Positions 43,845 through 53,200 of a stretch of DNA of 64,000 bases are shown piece after piece; position 1 is the first letter of the stretch; each line of letters opens with the position of its first letter. The position numbers were made by a program, and so were the translations under genes. A model generated the notes under the pieces. It saw nothing but the letters and a program-made list of their open reading frames with translations. It did not search any database and was not told the DNA's origin. This stretch comes from Paenibacillus sp. RC334 (GTDB lineage: Bacteria; Bacillota; Bacilli; Paenibacillales; Paenibacillaceae), in the NCBI RefSeq assembly GCF_030034735.1, contig NZ_CP125370.1:3658001-3722000 (forward strand), read 5' to 3'.

Positions 43845-45212
43845 TCAGACGCTGGTGTCCGACTTGACCACAATGCGTCCTCCTTCTACTTTGGATACGA
43901 TAATGGGCATATCCGTAGCGATAAACTCGCCGTTCGTCACGACGTCCACACGTTCGTCAGCGATAAGCACGGTTCCTGCTGGACGAAGCGGTGTCAGACT
44001 CACACCTCGCTGTCCCAATAGCACTTCCCGGTTCACAACCGAAGAAAAGCCCTGGTCAGCCGTCAAGCTTTCTTTAAGTATAAAACGGTTCCATATTCCC
44101 CGATCCTTGAAAGCAATCCCTATGATTGCCACCACAGCAACGGCAGCAGCAAAGGCTATACCCAATGATATAAAAGCATGCTGCATGTTGTAGGCCGCGC
44201 GAACAACTCCGGCGACAAGACTGATGGAACCTAAAATACCCAGAATACCAAAGCTTGGAATGAACATTTCAAGTATAAGCAAAGCCAGACCGATGATAAA
44301 CAACAGCCACGTCTCGGAACCTGCAAAGCCAGCAATATAATTGCCGAAAAAGTACAAACCAAATCCGAGCACACCTAAAATTCCTGGCACTCCAAAGCCA
44401 GGTACGAGTAGTTCAATGACAACCCCTGCGATACCGATAAATAAAAGCAATGTCTGTACAATCGGGTTGGTCAATATCTCGGCTGCTTTTTCAGCCCATG
44501 TCCGCTCCACGTGAAATACATCATCCGTGCTATAGCCCATCCACTGGATAACTTCTTGTTCTGAAGAGGCGATGTGATCCGCATAGCCCAGTTTAAGCGC
44601 TTCCTCGCTGGTTAAAGAAATGATCTGACCTTTTTCTTTATTAAAGTTCAGCTCCGGTATAGCTACAGCAATTTTGGAGTCTACCATACCTCTCGCAATA
44701 TCCGGGTTACGTCCGCCGGATTCTGCAGCAGATGCCATGCTGCTCTTCCACCAAGCCACCGTTTTCGGGTCAGTGATAGCTTGCCCTTTGCCGTCCACCA
44801 GTGCTGCTGCTCCAATGATGCTGCCCGGCTTCATAACAATTTTGTTTGCGCTTAACGCAATATAGCTCCCCGCAGAGGCCGCTTCGCCTCTTACATAAGC
44901 TACGGTCGGAATCGTGCTGTCCTTAATCAGCTTGCCCAGCTTTTCCGCCGTGTCTACACGTCCGCCTGGCGTATTAATATCCAACACAATGAGGCCCGCT
45001 TTGGACTCCGCCGCTTCTGTAAAGCCGCGTTCCATAAAACTGCCCAGTCCCTGCTCAATTTCCTGATCCACCGGTATAACAAACACAGCACCGCCTTTCA
45101 CAGCGGCCGCCGCTGATCCCGAATGGAATAATGGCAACAGCAAAACGGATATCATAATCCACATGGTCCAAAAGATCATTTTGCGGCTGGAGTGGTGATG
45201 TTCTCTATGCAT
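43845..45212 (-). CDS. NfeD-like membrane serine protease (YqeZ)
   Basis: A protein of 455 residues from ATG 45212, with GGGGGGAGAG three bases upstream. A signal/anchor segment (about 12-35) is followed by a ClpP-like protease domain (about 40-230): VFVIPVDQEIEQGL, LDINTPGGRVDTAEKL and the catalytic Ser in GEAASAGSYIALSA. Membrane segments (about 245-375) and a C-terminal OB-fold NfeD domain (GQRGVSLTPLRPAGTVLI) come next. NfeD proteins work next to flotillins (here floA, 36 bases downstream). Their substrate is not firmly known. Confidence 0.93.
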   Translation of the reverse strand: MHREHHHSSRKMIFWTMWIMISVLLLPLFHSGSAAAAVKGGAVFVIPVDQEIEQGLGSFMERGFTEAAESKAGLIVLDINTPGGRVDTAEKLGKLIKDSTIPTVAYVRGEAASAGSYIALSANKIVMKPGSIIGAAALVDGKGQAITDPKTVAWWKSSMASAAESGGRNPDIARGMVDSKIAVAIPELNFNKEKGQIISLTSEEALKLGYADHIASSEQEVIQWMGYSTDDVFHVERTWAEKAAEILTNPIVQTLLLFIGIAGVVIELLVPGFGVPGILGVLGFGLYFFGNYIAGFAGSETWLLFIIGLALLILEMFIPSFGILGILGSISLVAGVVRAAYNMQHAFISLGIAFAAAVAVVAIIGIAFKDRGIWNRFILKESLTADQGFSSVVNREVLLGQRGVSLTPLRPAGTVLIADERVDVVTNGEFIATDMPIIVSKVEGGRIVVKSDTSV

Positions 45213-45446
45213 TACTCTCCCCCCTTTCGATCTTTCTATGTTATAGCATATCAAATTTTGTCAGGTAAACCATACAGTTTTCAGGATTTATTGTGAAATT
45301 CTTGAGTATGTTGCTAATCCTGATGGCTGTCATGTACTTTACGTACCCGATGGACATCACGTTTCAAATGATTATAGATAACGCTTACAAAAAAGGCCCT
45401 CTTTATAATAACAGCAGCCTAAAACAAGCGCGGCAGATACAGAAAT

Positions 45447-45472
45447 AACACCCTCTGTAAACAGAGGGTGTT
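45447..45472 (-). terminator. Terminator of rpsU-yqeY
   Basis: AACACCCTCTG pairs with CAGAGGGTGTT around TTTA. The T-run (ATTTCTG) is weak, but the stem is perfect and lies 24 bases after yqeY. Confidence 0.75.
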
Positions 45473-45495
45473 GCGCTTTCCTGTTTGTCGCAGGT

Positions 45496-45939
45496 TTATT
45501 GCAGAAATTGCTGAACCGCTTGGTTCACGAGCTTACCGTCAGCGCGGCCTTTTACCTTAGGCATCAAGGCCGTCATTACTTTCCCCATCTCGGCTTTCGA
45601 AGAAGCACCGGTTTCCTGGATGGTCTGCTGTACAATAACTTTAATTTCTTCTTCAGAAAGTTGTTCGGGAAGGTACTGAGCGATGATCTCTATTTCTGCT
45701 TTAGTGCTTGTCGCAAGTTCATCACGACCGGCTTTTTCAAATTCATGGAGGGCATCTTTTCGCTGTTTGATCTCACGACTCAGAATATCAAGCACTTCGT
45801 TGTCGTCCAAATCCCGTTTCAAATCTATTTCAAGATTTTTAATCGTAGAACGAACCATTCGAATGGTGGAGAGTTTGAACTTGTCCTTACTCTTCATTGC
45901 TTGCTTCATATCTTCGTTCAATCGTTCGCTCAAATTCAT
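45496..45939 (-). CDS. yqeY: GatB/YqeY domain protein
   Basis: A protein of 147 residues, the stand-alone YqeY domain related to the tRNA-binding C-terminus of GatB. Conserved pieces are MKQAMKSKDKFKLSTIRMV, DLDDNEVLDILSREIKQRKD and the C-terminal GKVMTALMPKVKGRADGKLVN. It may bind tRNA; no catalytic role is known. It lies 16 bases downstream of rpsU, the usual order in Firmicutes, and shares the promoter at 46189-46218. Confidence 0.95.
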   Translation of the reverse strand: MNLSERLNEDMKQAMKSKDKFKLSTIRMVRSTIKNLEIDLKRDLDDNEVLDILSREIKQRKDALHEFEKAGRDELATSTKAEIEIIAQYLPEQLSEEEIKVIVQQTIQETGASSKAEMGKVMTALMPKVKGRADGKLVNQAVQQFLQ

Positions 45940-45955
45940 GATTGCTTAGATCCTC

Positions 45956-46129
45956 CTAGAACTTTCTCTTACGAGCAGCCTCGGACTTTTTCTTGCGCTT
46001 TACGCTTGGCTTTTCATAATGCTTGCGTTTCTTCACCTCAGCCAATACGCCATCCTTAGCAATGGAACGTTTAAAGCGACGAAGTGCAGCATCAATTGTC
46101 TCGTTTTTGCGAACTTTAGTTTCAGACAC
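45956..46129 (-). CDS. rpsU: 30S ribosomal protein S21
   Basis: A protein of 57 residues starting at GTG 46129, because GGAGGGAGGG lies seven bases upstream and the product then begins [19 protein letters not shown], the normal S21 N-terminus; a longer in-frame extension has no such support. The tail is the expected basic [20 protein letters not shown]21 is the small ribosomal protein at the platform near the anti-Shine-Dalgarno sequence. Confidence 0.97.
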   Translation of the reverse strand: MSETKVRKNETIDAALRRFKRSIAKDGVLAEVKKRKHYEKPSVKRKKKSEAARKRKF

Positions 46130-46188
46130 CAGTTTTCCCTCCCTCCGACCAGACCGTCCAAGAGCAATAACACGGTTCATCAAATTTT

Positions 46189-46218
46189 ATTATAGGTGAA
46201 ACGGAAACCGGGTGTCAA
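46189..46218 (-). promoter_or_regulatory. Strong sigma-A promoter of rpsU-yqeY
   Basis: Perfect TTGACA (46218-46213) and perfect TATAAT (46194-46189), separated by 18 bases. Confidence 0.85.
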
Positions 46219-46298
46219 CCTATAAGAAAAAATGAATAAATAAAGGATACATATTTCTCCATTCACGCCGTATTACCGAAAGACAAGCACTGTCATTT

Positions 46299-46658
46299 TT
46301 AAGAATGTGAGTCCGAAATACCCGTCAAGGCACCTAATGGGGCACCGCCCAGTAGATGATAATGCAGATGTCCCACCGCTTGCCCGCTATCCGGACCGCA
46401 GTTGTTAATCAACCGATAACCGGATTCAGCGATACCCAGTTTTTTCGCCACCTCAACCGCAACACGATGAATCTCCGCAATCAGAGGAAGATCCTCTTCC
46501 GTCACAGCATTCATTGAAGGAATATATTTCTTCGGAATAATGAGCACGTGTACTGGCGCCGCAGGCTGGATGTCATGAAATGCAAGCACATTGTCGGTTT
46601 CCAGCACTTTTTTGCTGGGGATCGTTCCATCCACAATTTTCAAAAACAAATCGTCCAT
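46299..46658 (-). CDS. HIT family nucleotide-binding protein (HinT-like)
   Basis: A protein of 119 residues with the histidine triad GHLHYHLLGG (H-x-H-x-H) near residue 100 and the preceding NNCGPDSGQAVGH, typical of the HinT branch. VHVLIIPKKYIPSMNAV lies in the middle. HinT enzymes hydrolyse AMP-lysine and phosphoramidates such as aminoacyl-adenylates. The ATG has AAAGGAGGG upstream. Its C-terminus has an atypical ending (APLGALTGISDSHS). It lies upstream of rpsU on the same strand, but rpsU has its own promoter. Confidence 0.92.
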   Translation of the reverse strand: MDDLFLKIVDGTIPSKKVLETDNVLAFHDIQPAAPVHVLIIPKKYIPSMNAVTEEDLPLIAEIHRVAVEVAKKLGIAESGYRLINNCGPDSGQAVGHLHYHLLGGAPLGALTGISDSHS

Positions 46659-46819
46659 TCAAAACCCTCCTTTGGCAGTGAGCCGATCGTCAGGTTCGAA
46701 AGTGCAGAACCCATGCTCTCGGCATTCAAAGTTATGTATTTCCCACAACCGAATTAAACATATACAGTTATGGTTTGTTATACCTATGTTTCTATATGTA
46801 TCATAACGGAAAAAGGGGC

Positions 46820-48169
46820 TTAATACCAGTTCCCTCTTCCCGCTTCTTCTATAATAGCTTTTACCCCTTCATCAATTTGATCCGGCTGAGCACGCGAAAT
46901 ACTGATGCGTAAAAACTTTTCGTGTTCCTTATAATCGGATAAGTAAAATCCTTTACCGGATACCACCAGCACCTTCCTCGCGGCAAGACGCTGTACCAAA
47001 CGCTCCATGTTCACCGTCCGGGGTAGCTTCAACTGCATATACACTCCCGAGCTTACAGCCGACACTTCAATCACCCCGTCCTGATTATATCGCTCCACTG
47101 CCTGGTTTAAAATGCGAATGCGTTCCGCATACAGGCTGCATATCGTGTGCTTGTGGCGTTCATACATTCCATTTTTAATATAAATATCAAGTGCGGCTTG
47201 AGATAAGATGGAGGTGTCGACGTATCTTTTGTATGCGCTGAACGTCTTTAAAAGGGTTTCCGGCAAAACCGCCACGCCTAAGCGCAAGCCGGGGAAAATG
47301 ATTTTCGAGAAGCTTTTCAAATAAATAACACGGTCTGTCTGATCGTACGCATATATAGGATCAAACAGGTGGTCGATTCCCAAATCAGCCATGTAATCAT
47401 CCTCCACGATGAACACATCGTATTTGGCAGCTAATGCGGCTATAGCCTTGCGTTCCTCTGTGTTGTAGGAGGTCCCCAGTGGATTATGATATCTTGACAT
47501 GGTATAAAAAAACTTGATGCTCCCGTTCTTAAATTGGTTCTCCAATTCCTGCAAATCCATACCTGCCGCTGTTCTGGCGATGGTGCTGACGGGTATACTC
47601 TCTCCCTCCAGAAAACGCAAATAAATATCGTAGCTCGGCTGCTCCACCAAAACCGTCTTTTTGCCGTTTGGAAACGGCATTTTTGCAAGGATTTCCAACG
47701 CCTGCTGAACACCAGAAGTGACGATAATCCGCTCCATTTTTGCAAATACCTGATTATCGGCCAAGTGAGAAACAAGCGTATGACGCAATGTCTCCAGTCC
47801 TTGCGAATCTCCGTAGGTGAACAGATGATATTTGTACGTATCAATGGCCTGATTCAGACAGTGCTGAAAGTCCAGATACGGAAATACGTTTAAATCCGGG
47901 GAGGCCGAAGCGAAATCAATCGAGGCCTGAATATGGCTACGGCTATGACGCAAATCTCCGGAGTTCTCCACCACATAATATCCGCTTTGCGGAATGGAAT
48001 AGATGGCGTGTTTTTTTTCAAGTTCGGCGTATGCCCGCAAAATCGTGCTTTTGCTGCACCCGTACAACTCTGAAGCATCTCGGATAGAAGGCAGCTTCTG
48101 ACCCGAGATGTATTGCCCCTCGCGGATTTTAAGCTCTATATCCGATAAAATCGAAAAATATTTTTTCAC
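46820..48169 (-). CDS. MocR/GntR-type regulator with aminotransferase domain, divergent from EamA exporter
   Basis: A protein of 449 residues from GTG 48169, with AGGAGG six bases upstream. An N-terminal winged helix (about 3-70: ELKIREGQYISGQKLPSIRD and CSKSTILRAYAELEKK) is followed by a fold-type I PLP domain with VTSGVQQALEI, the Asn in SRYHNPLGTS, VEDDYMADLG and the PLP lysine in LKSFSKIIFPGLRLG. It is divergently transcribed from an EamA transporter across a 217-base gap that holds repeated TTGTACC sites, so it probably controls that gene in response to a PLP-reactive amino compound. Confidence 0.9.
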   Translation of the reverse strand: MKKYFSILSDIELKIREGQYISGQKLPSIRDASELYGCSKSTILRAYAELEKKHAIYSIPQSGYYVVENSGDLRHSRSHIQASIDFASASPDLNVFPYLDFQHCLNQAIDTYKYHLFTYGDSQGLETLRHTLVSHLADNQVFAKMERIIVTSGVQQALEILAKMPFPNGKKTVLVEQPSYDIYLRFLEGESIPVSTIARTAAGMDLQELENQFKNGSIKFFYTMSRYHNPLGTSYNTEERKAIAALAAKYDVFIVEDDYMADLGIDHLFDPIYAYDQTDRVIYLKSFSKIIFPGLRLGVAVLPETLLKTFSAYKRYVDTSILSQAALDIYIKNGMYERHKHTICSLYAERIRILNQAVERYNQDGVIEVSAVSSGVYMQLKLPRTVNMERLVQRLAARKVLVVSGKGFYLSDYKEHEKFLRISISRAQPDQIDEGVKAIIEEAGRGNWY

Positions 48170-48264
48170 AATGATCCTCCTGCCTGTTTATTTCACTTCC
48201 TACTTCTTTATACGGTTGATATTAACATGCTTTATGGATAACAAGGATGCCCCATTTTATAAAA

Positions 48265-48321
48265 TTGTACCGATACAGTTATGATAATTTGATATCCCAC
48301 AGGCTCGTCCATTGTTGTACC
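48265..48321 (+). promoter_or_regulatory. Two direct TTGTACC repeats between MocR and EamA genes
   Basis: TTGTACC occurs at 48265-48271 and again at 48315-48321, exactly 50 bases apart. The first copy is part of TGTACCGATACA (48266-48277), an imperfect palindrome. GabR-type MocR proteins bind spaced direct repeats near the promoters they control, so this is a good candidate site. Confidence 0.5.
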
Positions 48322-48386
48322 TTTAGTTCATCGGAGAGGACGTTCGCAAACATGGTCCCGAAGCATGAAAGAGAGGTAGGCAACTT

Positions 48387-49334
48387 ATGGACACCCAAAC
48401 AAAAGGATTAAAACTGGCTTATTTTTTTGCGGTGCTGAATGCTGCAATTATTGGATTTTCGTTTTTATTTACTAAAATGGCACTGGTGCATGCCCATCCC
48501 ATCGATACGCTGACTTATCGGTTTGCGGCTTCTTTTATAGTTCTGTCGATTCCGGTGGCCTTGGGGTGGGTCAAGTTATCTTATCGGGGCAAACCCATAT
48601 TTAAAGCGCTGCTGCTGGCTTTGATGTACCCGTTGGGATTTTTCACGCTACAAGCATTTGGATTACAACACGCAACTTCCGCTGAGGGAGGTATTATGTA
48701 TGCCTTCACACCCGTTGTAACGATGATCATTGCTTCCCTATTTTTAAAAGAAACAACGACCCTTTTACAGAAGCTGTCGATCTTTTTATCTGTGTTCGGC
48801 GTTGTGTTCATCTTTATCATGAAAGGGAGCAGCTTTAACTTGTCCAATTTGGGCGGGCTCTCCATGCTGTTCCTGACGTGTGTAGCTTTTGCCGGATACA
48901 GCGTTTTGGCACGCTCTCTGTCGAAGCATTTTAGTCCGGCGGAAATCAGTTATTTTATGATGGGCATCGGGTTTATTACGTTTTTGGCCGTATCGCTCAC
49001 GAAACATATTCAAGGTGGAACGCTGAGCCAGTTTGTCGCATTGTCCGGCAACGGCACTTTCGTATTGTCCATTATATATCTTGGCGTGGTGGCCTCGCTT
49101 ATCACTTCACTGACTGCAAATTATGCTTTGTCCAAAATAGAGGCATCGAAAATGAGCGTATTTACCAATCTGTCGACCATCGTGTCTATCGCAGCCGGGG
49201 CTTTGGTTATTGGCGAAGAAATAACAGTGTACCATCTGATTGGCTCGTTACTGATCATAGCCGGGGTGATCGGAACCAATTATTTGGGCCGGAAAAAGAC
49301 AGTACCGCTTCGTGCAGACACGCTTAAGACGTAA
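48387..49334 (+). CDS. EamA/DMT family exporter
   Basis: A protein of 315 residues with ten membrane segments in two EamA repeats of five (about 10-145 and 155-300). The family pattern is visible: FFAVLNAAIIGFSFLFTKMA, GGIMYAFTPVVTMIIASLFLKE and, in repeat two, KMSVFTNLSTIVSIAAGALVIGEE (in part). Such transporters export metabolites or amino acids, or take up nucleotide sugars. The ATG has GAGAGG upstream. The divergent MocR regulator points to an amino-acid or vitamin B6-related compound as substrate, but that is inference. Confidence 0.9.
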   Translation: MDTQTKGLKLAYFFAVLNAAIIGFSFLFTKMALVHAHPIDTLTYRFAASFIVLSIPVALGWVKLSYRGKPIFKALLLALMYPLGFFTLQAFGLQHATSAEGGIMYAFTPVVTMIIASLFLKETTTLLQKLSIFLSVFGVVFIFIMKGSSFNLSNLGGLSMLFLTCVAFAGYSVLARSLSKHFSPAEISYFMMGIGFITFLAVSLTKHIQGGTLSQFVALSGNGTFVLSIIYLGVVASLITSLTANYALSKIEASKMSVFTNLSTIVSIAAGALVIGEEITVYHLIGSLLIIAGVIGTNYLGRKKTVPLRADTLKT

Positions 49335-49461
49335 TCGCTCATAGAGAAGTGAGCTGGAAAAGAATGATTGTCGAGATAGCTGAGGGCATGTTATGAGGTA
49401 GGTGGCAGGCTGAGATTAGATTTGGAATGACATAGATCAGGATTTTGCAAAATCCTCAGGT

Positions 49462-49501
49462 AAAAAAAGAGGCTGTTTCTTCTTGGCGGAAGAAGCAGCC
49501 T
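49462..49501 (-). terminator. Terminator of the 49549-49941 gene
   Basis: On the minus strand AAGGCTGCTTCTTC pairs with GAAGAAACAGCCT around six bases (one mismatch) and is followed by TTTTTTT. It may also slow plus-strand transcription from the EamA gene. Confidence 0.8.
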
Positions 49502-49548
49502 TAAGTATGTCATGATGACCACACTATGGCGATTAAAAAGGCAGGGGT

Positions 49549-49941
49549 TTAATAATAAGGGAGCAGGCTGATTGCGGTCAGCGCAGCAAGCGGCAGGATC
49601 AGACGGTTAAAGCGCCGACGTCCATATGGGAAACCATATCCGTAGCCTATGCCGGGTACCGGGGCTGGGTACGGATATGGCGGGTAGGATGCAAAGCCGC
49701 CGTAAGCACGGGAACCGCAGCCGCAGTTGTTAGGCGGATAAGGAAGATTTACGTTCTCTGCTTCACCCACGGGAACTGCCAAATATAATTTTTCATCATC
49801 CACATGCTCCACAATTCCATCATACATCGTTCCATCCTTCACCCATACGCATACGTAGCGGTGCATATGCTGTTGACATAGCGTTTTAGCATCCATTTTT
49901 TCTGGTGCAGTCCCTTTTTCGTTGGTCATGCTTTTTTCCAT
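49549..49941 (-). CDS. Unknown protein with small beta-type domain and Gly/Tyr/Pro-rich tail
   Basis: A protein of 130 residues from ATG 49941 (AGGAGG upstream). The first half (about 20-65) reads HMHRYVCVWVKDGTMYDGIVEHVDDEKLYLAVPVG (shown here as part of a longer run: HRYVCVWVKDG, GIVEHVDDEKLYLAVP), a pattern like an SH3/LSm-type barrel. A Pro/Tyr/Gly-rich segment (PPYPYPAPVPGIGYGYGFPY) follows, with a Cys pair in NNCGCGS, and it ends in a basic and hydrophobic RRFNRLILPLAALTAISLLPYY-like segment. I recall similar tails in Bacillales proteins linked to spore or surface material, but no function is known. It is monocistronic. Confidence 0.65.
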   Translation of the reverse strand: MEKSMTNEKGTAPEKMDAKTLCQQHMHRYVCVWVKDGTMYDGIVEHVDDEKLYLAVPVGEAENVNLPYPPNNCGCGSRAYGGFASYPPYPYPAPVPGIGYGYGFPYGRRRFNRLILPLAALTAISLLPYY

Positions 49942-50033
49942 GGTTGTTTCCTCCTAGGCTCTTGCATGTATACCGTATGTTATTCAAAAATGGGCTATGT
50001 GCTACATCAAATTGGGCGAATTCCGGCTTGCAA

Positions 50034-50130
50034 ACAAAAAAAGAAGCACCCCGGAGGCTCTTGGTAGAGCCCCTCTGAACGGACGTATGACGGGAAGTTT
50101 CCTTCCGCAGCATACGTCCGCCGGGGTGCT
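50034..50130 (-). terminator. Branched (three-way junction) terminator after sbcC
   Basis: Outer arms AGCACCCCGG (50121-50130 as complement) and CCGGGGTGCT (50045-50054 as complement) enclose two internal hairpins: GGACGTATG/CATACGTCC with an inner GGAAG/CTTCC, and GGCTC/GAGCC. The outer stem is followed by TCTTTTTTTG on the minus strand. It lies 76 bases after the sbcC stop and would end the addB-addA-sbcD-sbcC transcript. Confidence 0.7.
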
Positions 50131-50205
50131 GTATGATTAACTTGTCGGCTTAGCTGTATTATAACAACACTTTGAAACTGTATCTGTGATCTGTATCACG
50201 TCGCT

Positions 50206-53200
50206 TCAAAATGTTTCCATAACCACGCGGGAGCCGCCTCCAGCCTGCTCTGCGGGAAGAACGACCAGCTTGCGCGGCAGACGGGCCCGCAGCTCGGGCA
50301 CATGGCTGATCACGCCGACTGACAGTTGATCGTGATGCAGCTTTTCCAGCGAGGTGATCACCGTGTCCAGCAGTTCAGGGTCCAGCGTTCCAAAGCCTTC
50401 ATCCAGAAAGAAAAATTGCAGCGGGTATTGGCCGCGCAATTGAATCTGGGCCGACAGCGCGAGTGCGAGCGACAAGGAGGTCAGGAACGTTTCACCGCCG
50501 GACAAGGTCGATACCGGACGCTTGACTCCGCCGTTGGCATCGTCACTAATGACAAAGCCACCGCTGGAGTCTACCTCTAGCGCATAACGCTGCTTGGTCA
50601 GAAAACGTAAACGGCGTGAAGCCGACTGACTGACTTGCATTAACTGCTCCTCGGCAATGTATTCCACGAAAGCGTTGCCCCGGAAAACGGACTGGAGCTT
50701 GGACATCTTTTCTGCCTCGCTGCGCAAATGAGCGCGATTGGACTCCAGCTCCATCCAGCGGACATGCCGATGCTGCAAATCCTCCAAATCACGCTCAGCC
50801 TTGGCACGATTTTGAAGCGCCTCTTCGTCACGTGTACGGCAATCACGCAGCTGGGCTGCGGCCGTTTCCCACTGTTCCTCGGTCACTGTTGCTCCATCCA
50901 GCTGTTCTTCCACATGCTTTAAACGGGAGGACAGCTCTTTTTCACGTTCCCGGTGCAGACTCGCTGCACGTTCATAACGTGCAGCTTCCTCCGGCCCGAG
51001 ACAGCATTCCACGACCTCTGCTTCGGTAGCAAAAGGGGAGGCTTCCAGACGACTGCTCCAGCGGGACTCCGATACCTGCCGTCTTTCTTCTGCCGAATCA
51101 GATGCCTGCCGGGCAATCAGCGAAGCATGAACGGCTTGCTGCTTGCGTTCCTCCGCTTCAGCGCGGCGGCGTGCGGCGGCTTCGGCTCCGTTTCTCAGCC
51201 CTCGAAGGCGCGAGTTCGCTTCTTCCAGCAAGGAAGCCGCAGGGTCTTCTCCAACCCACTTACGAAGCTGGACCATTTTTTCGCGCAGCGAGTCATCTTT
51301 ATTCTGAAGTCCGGTACGACGGGCAATAATGATTTTGTCTTCCTCGATGATGCTCTGCTGGATCTGCTGAACACGCGCCGCCTTCTCTTCGAGGAAGGTC
51401 ACGCTCGTCTCCAACCGGGACCGCAGCTCTTCCGCACGCGTATCGCGCTCCTGCATGGCGCGATAACGCTCCGCGGCTTCGCCCAGCGCCACGTCCGGCA
51501 GCTGCGCTGCCCATTCGGCGCGTAATGCCCCGCTGCGCGTGGTGCATGCCTCGCGCTTGCTCCGCGCCTGCGTCAGCGCTGCGACAGCCGCCTCTTGCTC
51601 GGCAGCTGCGCGGATACGCCGCTGCTGTCCGGCGGCGTCCGCCTCGCGTAACGCGTGCGCCTCCGCAGGCAGCGCACGCGCACGGGCGGCCAGCTCGGCG
51701 GCCGCCTGCTCCAGCGCCGCGCAGCGCTCCGCCCAAGCGGCGGCACCACGCGGCGGCGCTGGAGCGGCGGTGGGCGCGGCCGGCTCGCCCGTGGCGGCCG
51801 CGCCGCTGGCGTCTGCGGCGGCGGGCTGCGCCAGTAGGCTACGCTGCTCGTGCAGCTGCTGGCGCAGCGTAAGGCGCAGCTCCTGCAAGCCCAGCCGCAG
51901 GCGGTGCAGCTCGTCCGGCGCAGCGGCATCCGCGCCATGGGCCGCGGTGGCCGCAGGCGCGGGGTGGTGCAGCGAGCCGCACACCGCGCACGGCTCGCCC
52001 TCGCGCAGCTCGGCGGCGAGGTGCTGCGCGAGGCGGCCTAGCTCTTCGGCGCGCAGCTTATGGCGCAGCTGCTCTTCCTCGGCAGCCAGCGCCGACACAT
52101 CGGCGGTGACCTCTGCCTCCAGCGTGAGCAGCGCCTCGATGCCCTCAGCCGTCTGTGCGGCAAGGGCGGAACGACGTCCCTCCGTCTCAAGTGTCTCCTG
52201 CTCCGTCAGCTTCAGGCGTTCGTCAGCCTGGGCAAGCCTTTGTTCCTGCGTGACACAATCCTGCTCTGCTTCGCGTAGCTGCTCATCCGCCGTCTCCAGT
52301 TGTTGCAGCCGTTGCACGGCCTCTTGAAGCATTCGTCGTTCATCTGCACGCACTTCATTTTGCTTCAATTCCTGTTGAAGCTCCTGCTGCCGCTTCGATC
52401 CTCGCGCCTGTAGCTCTTGTTCCTTGGCGAGTCCTTCGGCATATGTAGCAAGGGTTTGCTCACTCTGCGCAAGCTCCGCTGCCAGACGGTCCCGTTCTGT
52501 CCGCAACGCTTCCGTATCACGCTCCAATTGCAGCGCCTGCTCCAACTGGTCGATTCGAAGCAACAGCTTCGATTCCTCTGCACCCAGAGCTTGCCGGGCC
52601 TGCTCGTCTGCTTGCACAGACACAACCGCAGCCTCCTGCGCCGATGTTGCCTGCACCGCCGCTTCTTCCGCCGCCTTCCGGCGCTTATCCGCTTCGGCAG
52701 CGGCTTCCTTCCAATCTGTCAGCGCAGGCAGCAATGCCTCGGCTGCGGAGGCCTGACGGAGCTTGCTCTCCAGCAAAGCAATGTCCGGCTCCAATGCCGC
52801 CAGTTGTTCCAACTCGTTCCCCCGGCGGCTACGCTCTAGGACCAGCTCACGGATTTTGTTCAACGCTTCCGTCTCGCGCGACACCCGTTCCAGCTCACGG
52901 CGAGAGGCCTCTGCATGGGCAAAAGCCTCTTTGAGACGCTGCTCTGCCTGTTCAAGCGCTTCGGCACCCGCATCGCCCAGACCCTGCTGCTCCGCTTCCA
53001 GCGCTTTCAGTGCAGCGTCATTGTCCTTCACACGGCGGCTCAGCTTCTGTGCGAGCTGGTCTCCGTACTTTTCCAAATGAAACAAACGCTGCAGCATCTG
53101 TCTCCGTTCACTGCCCTTTAAAGATAAAAATTCGGCAAACTTCCCCTGTGGCAATACAACAGCACGTGTAAAGTCGTCCATTTTCAGGCCGATATACTCC

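Noticed and set aside
51539..52327. Plus-strand frame of 262 residues rich in Ser, Ala and Arg opposite sbcC
   Set aside because: It is an open frame created by the high GC content of the antisense strand; low-complexity composition and no translation signals.
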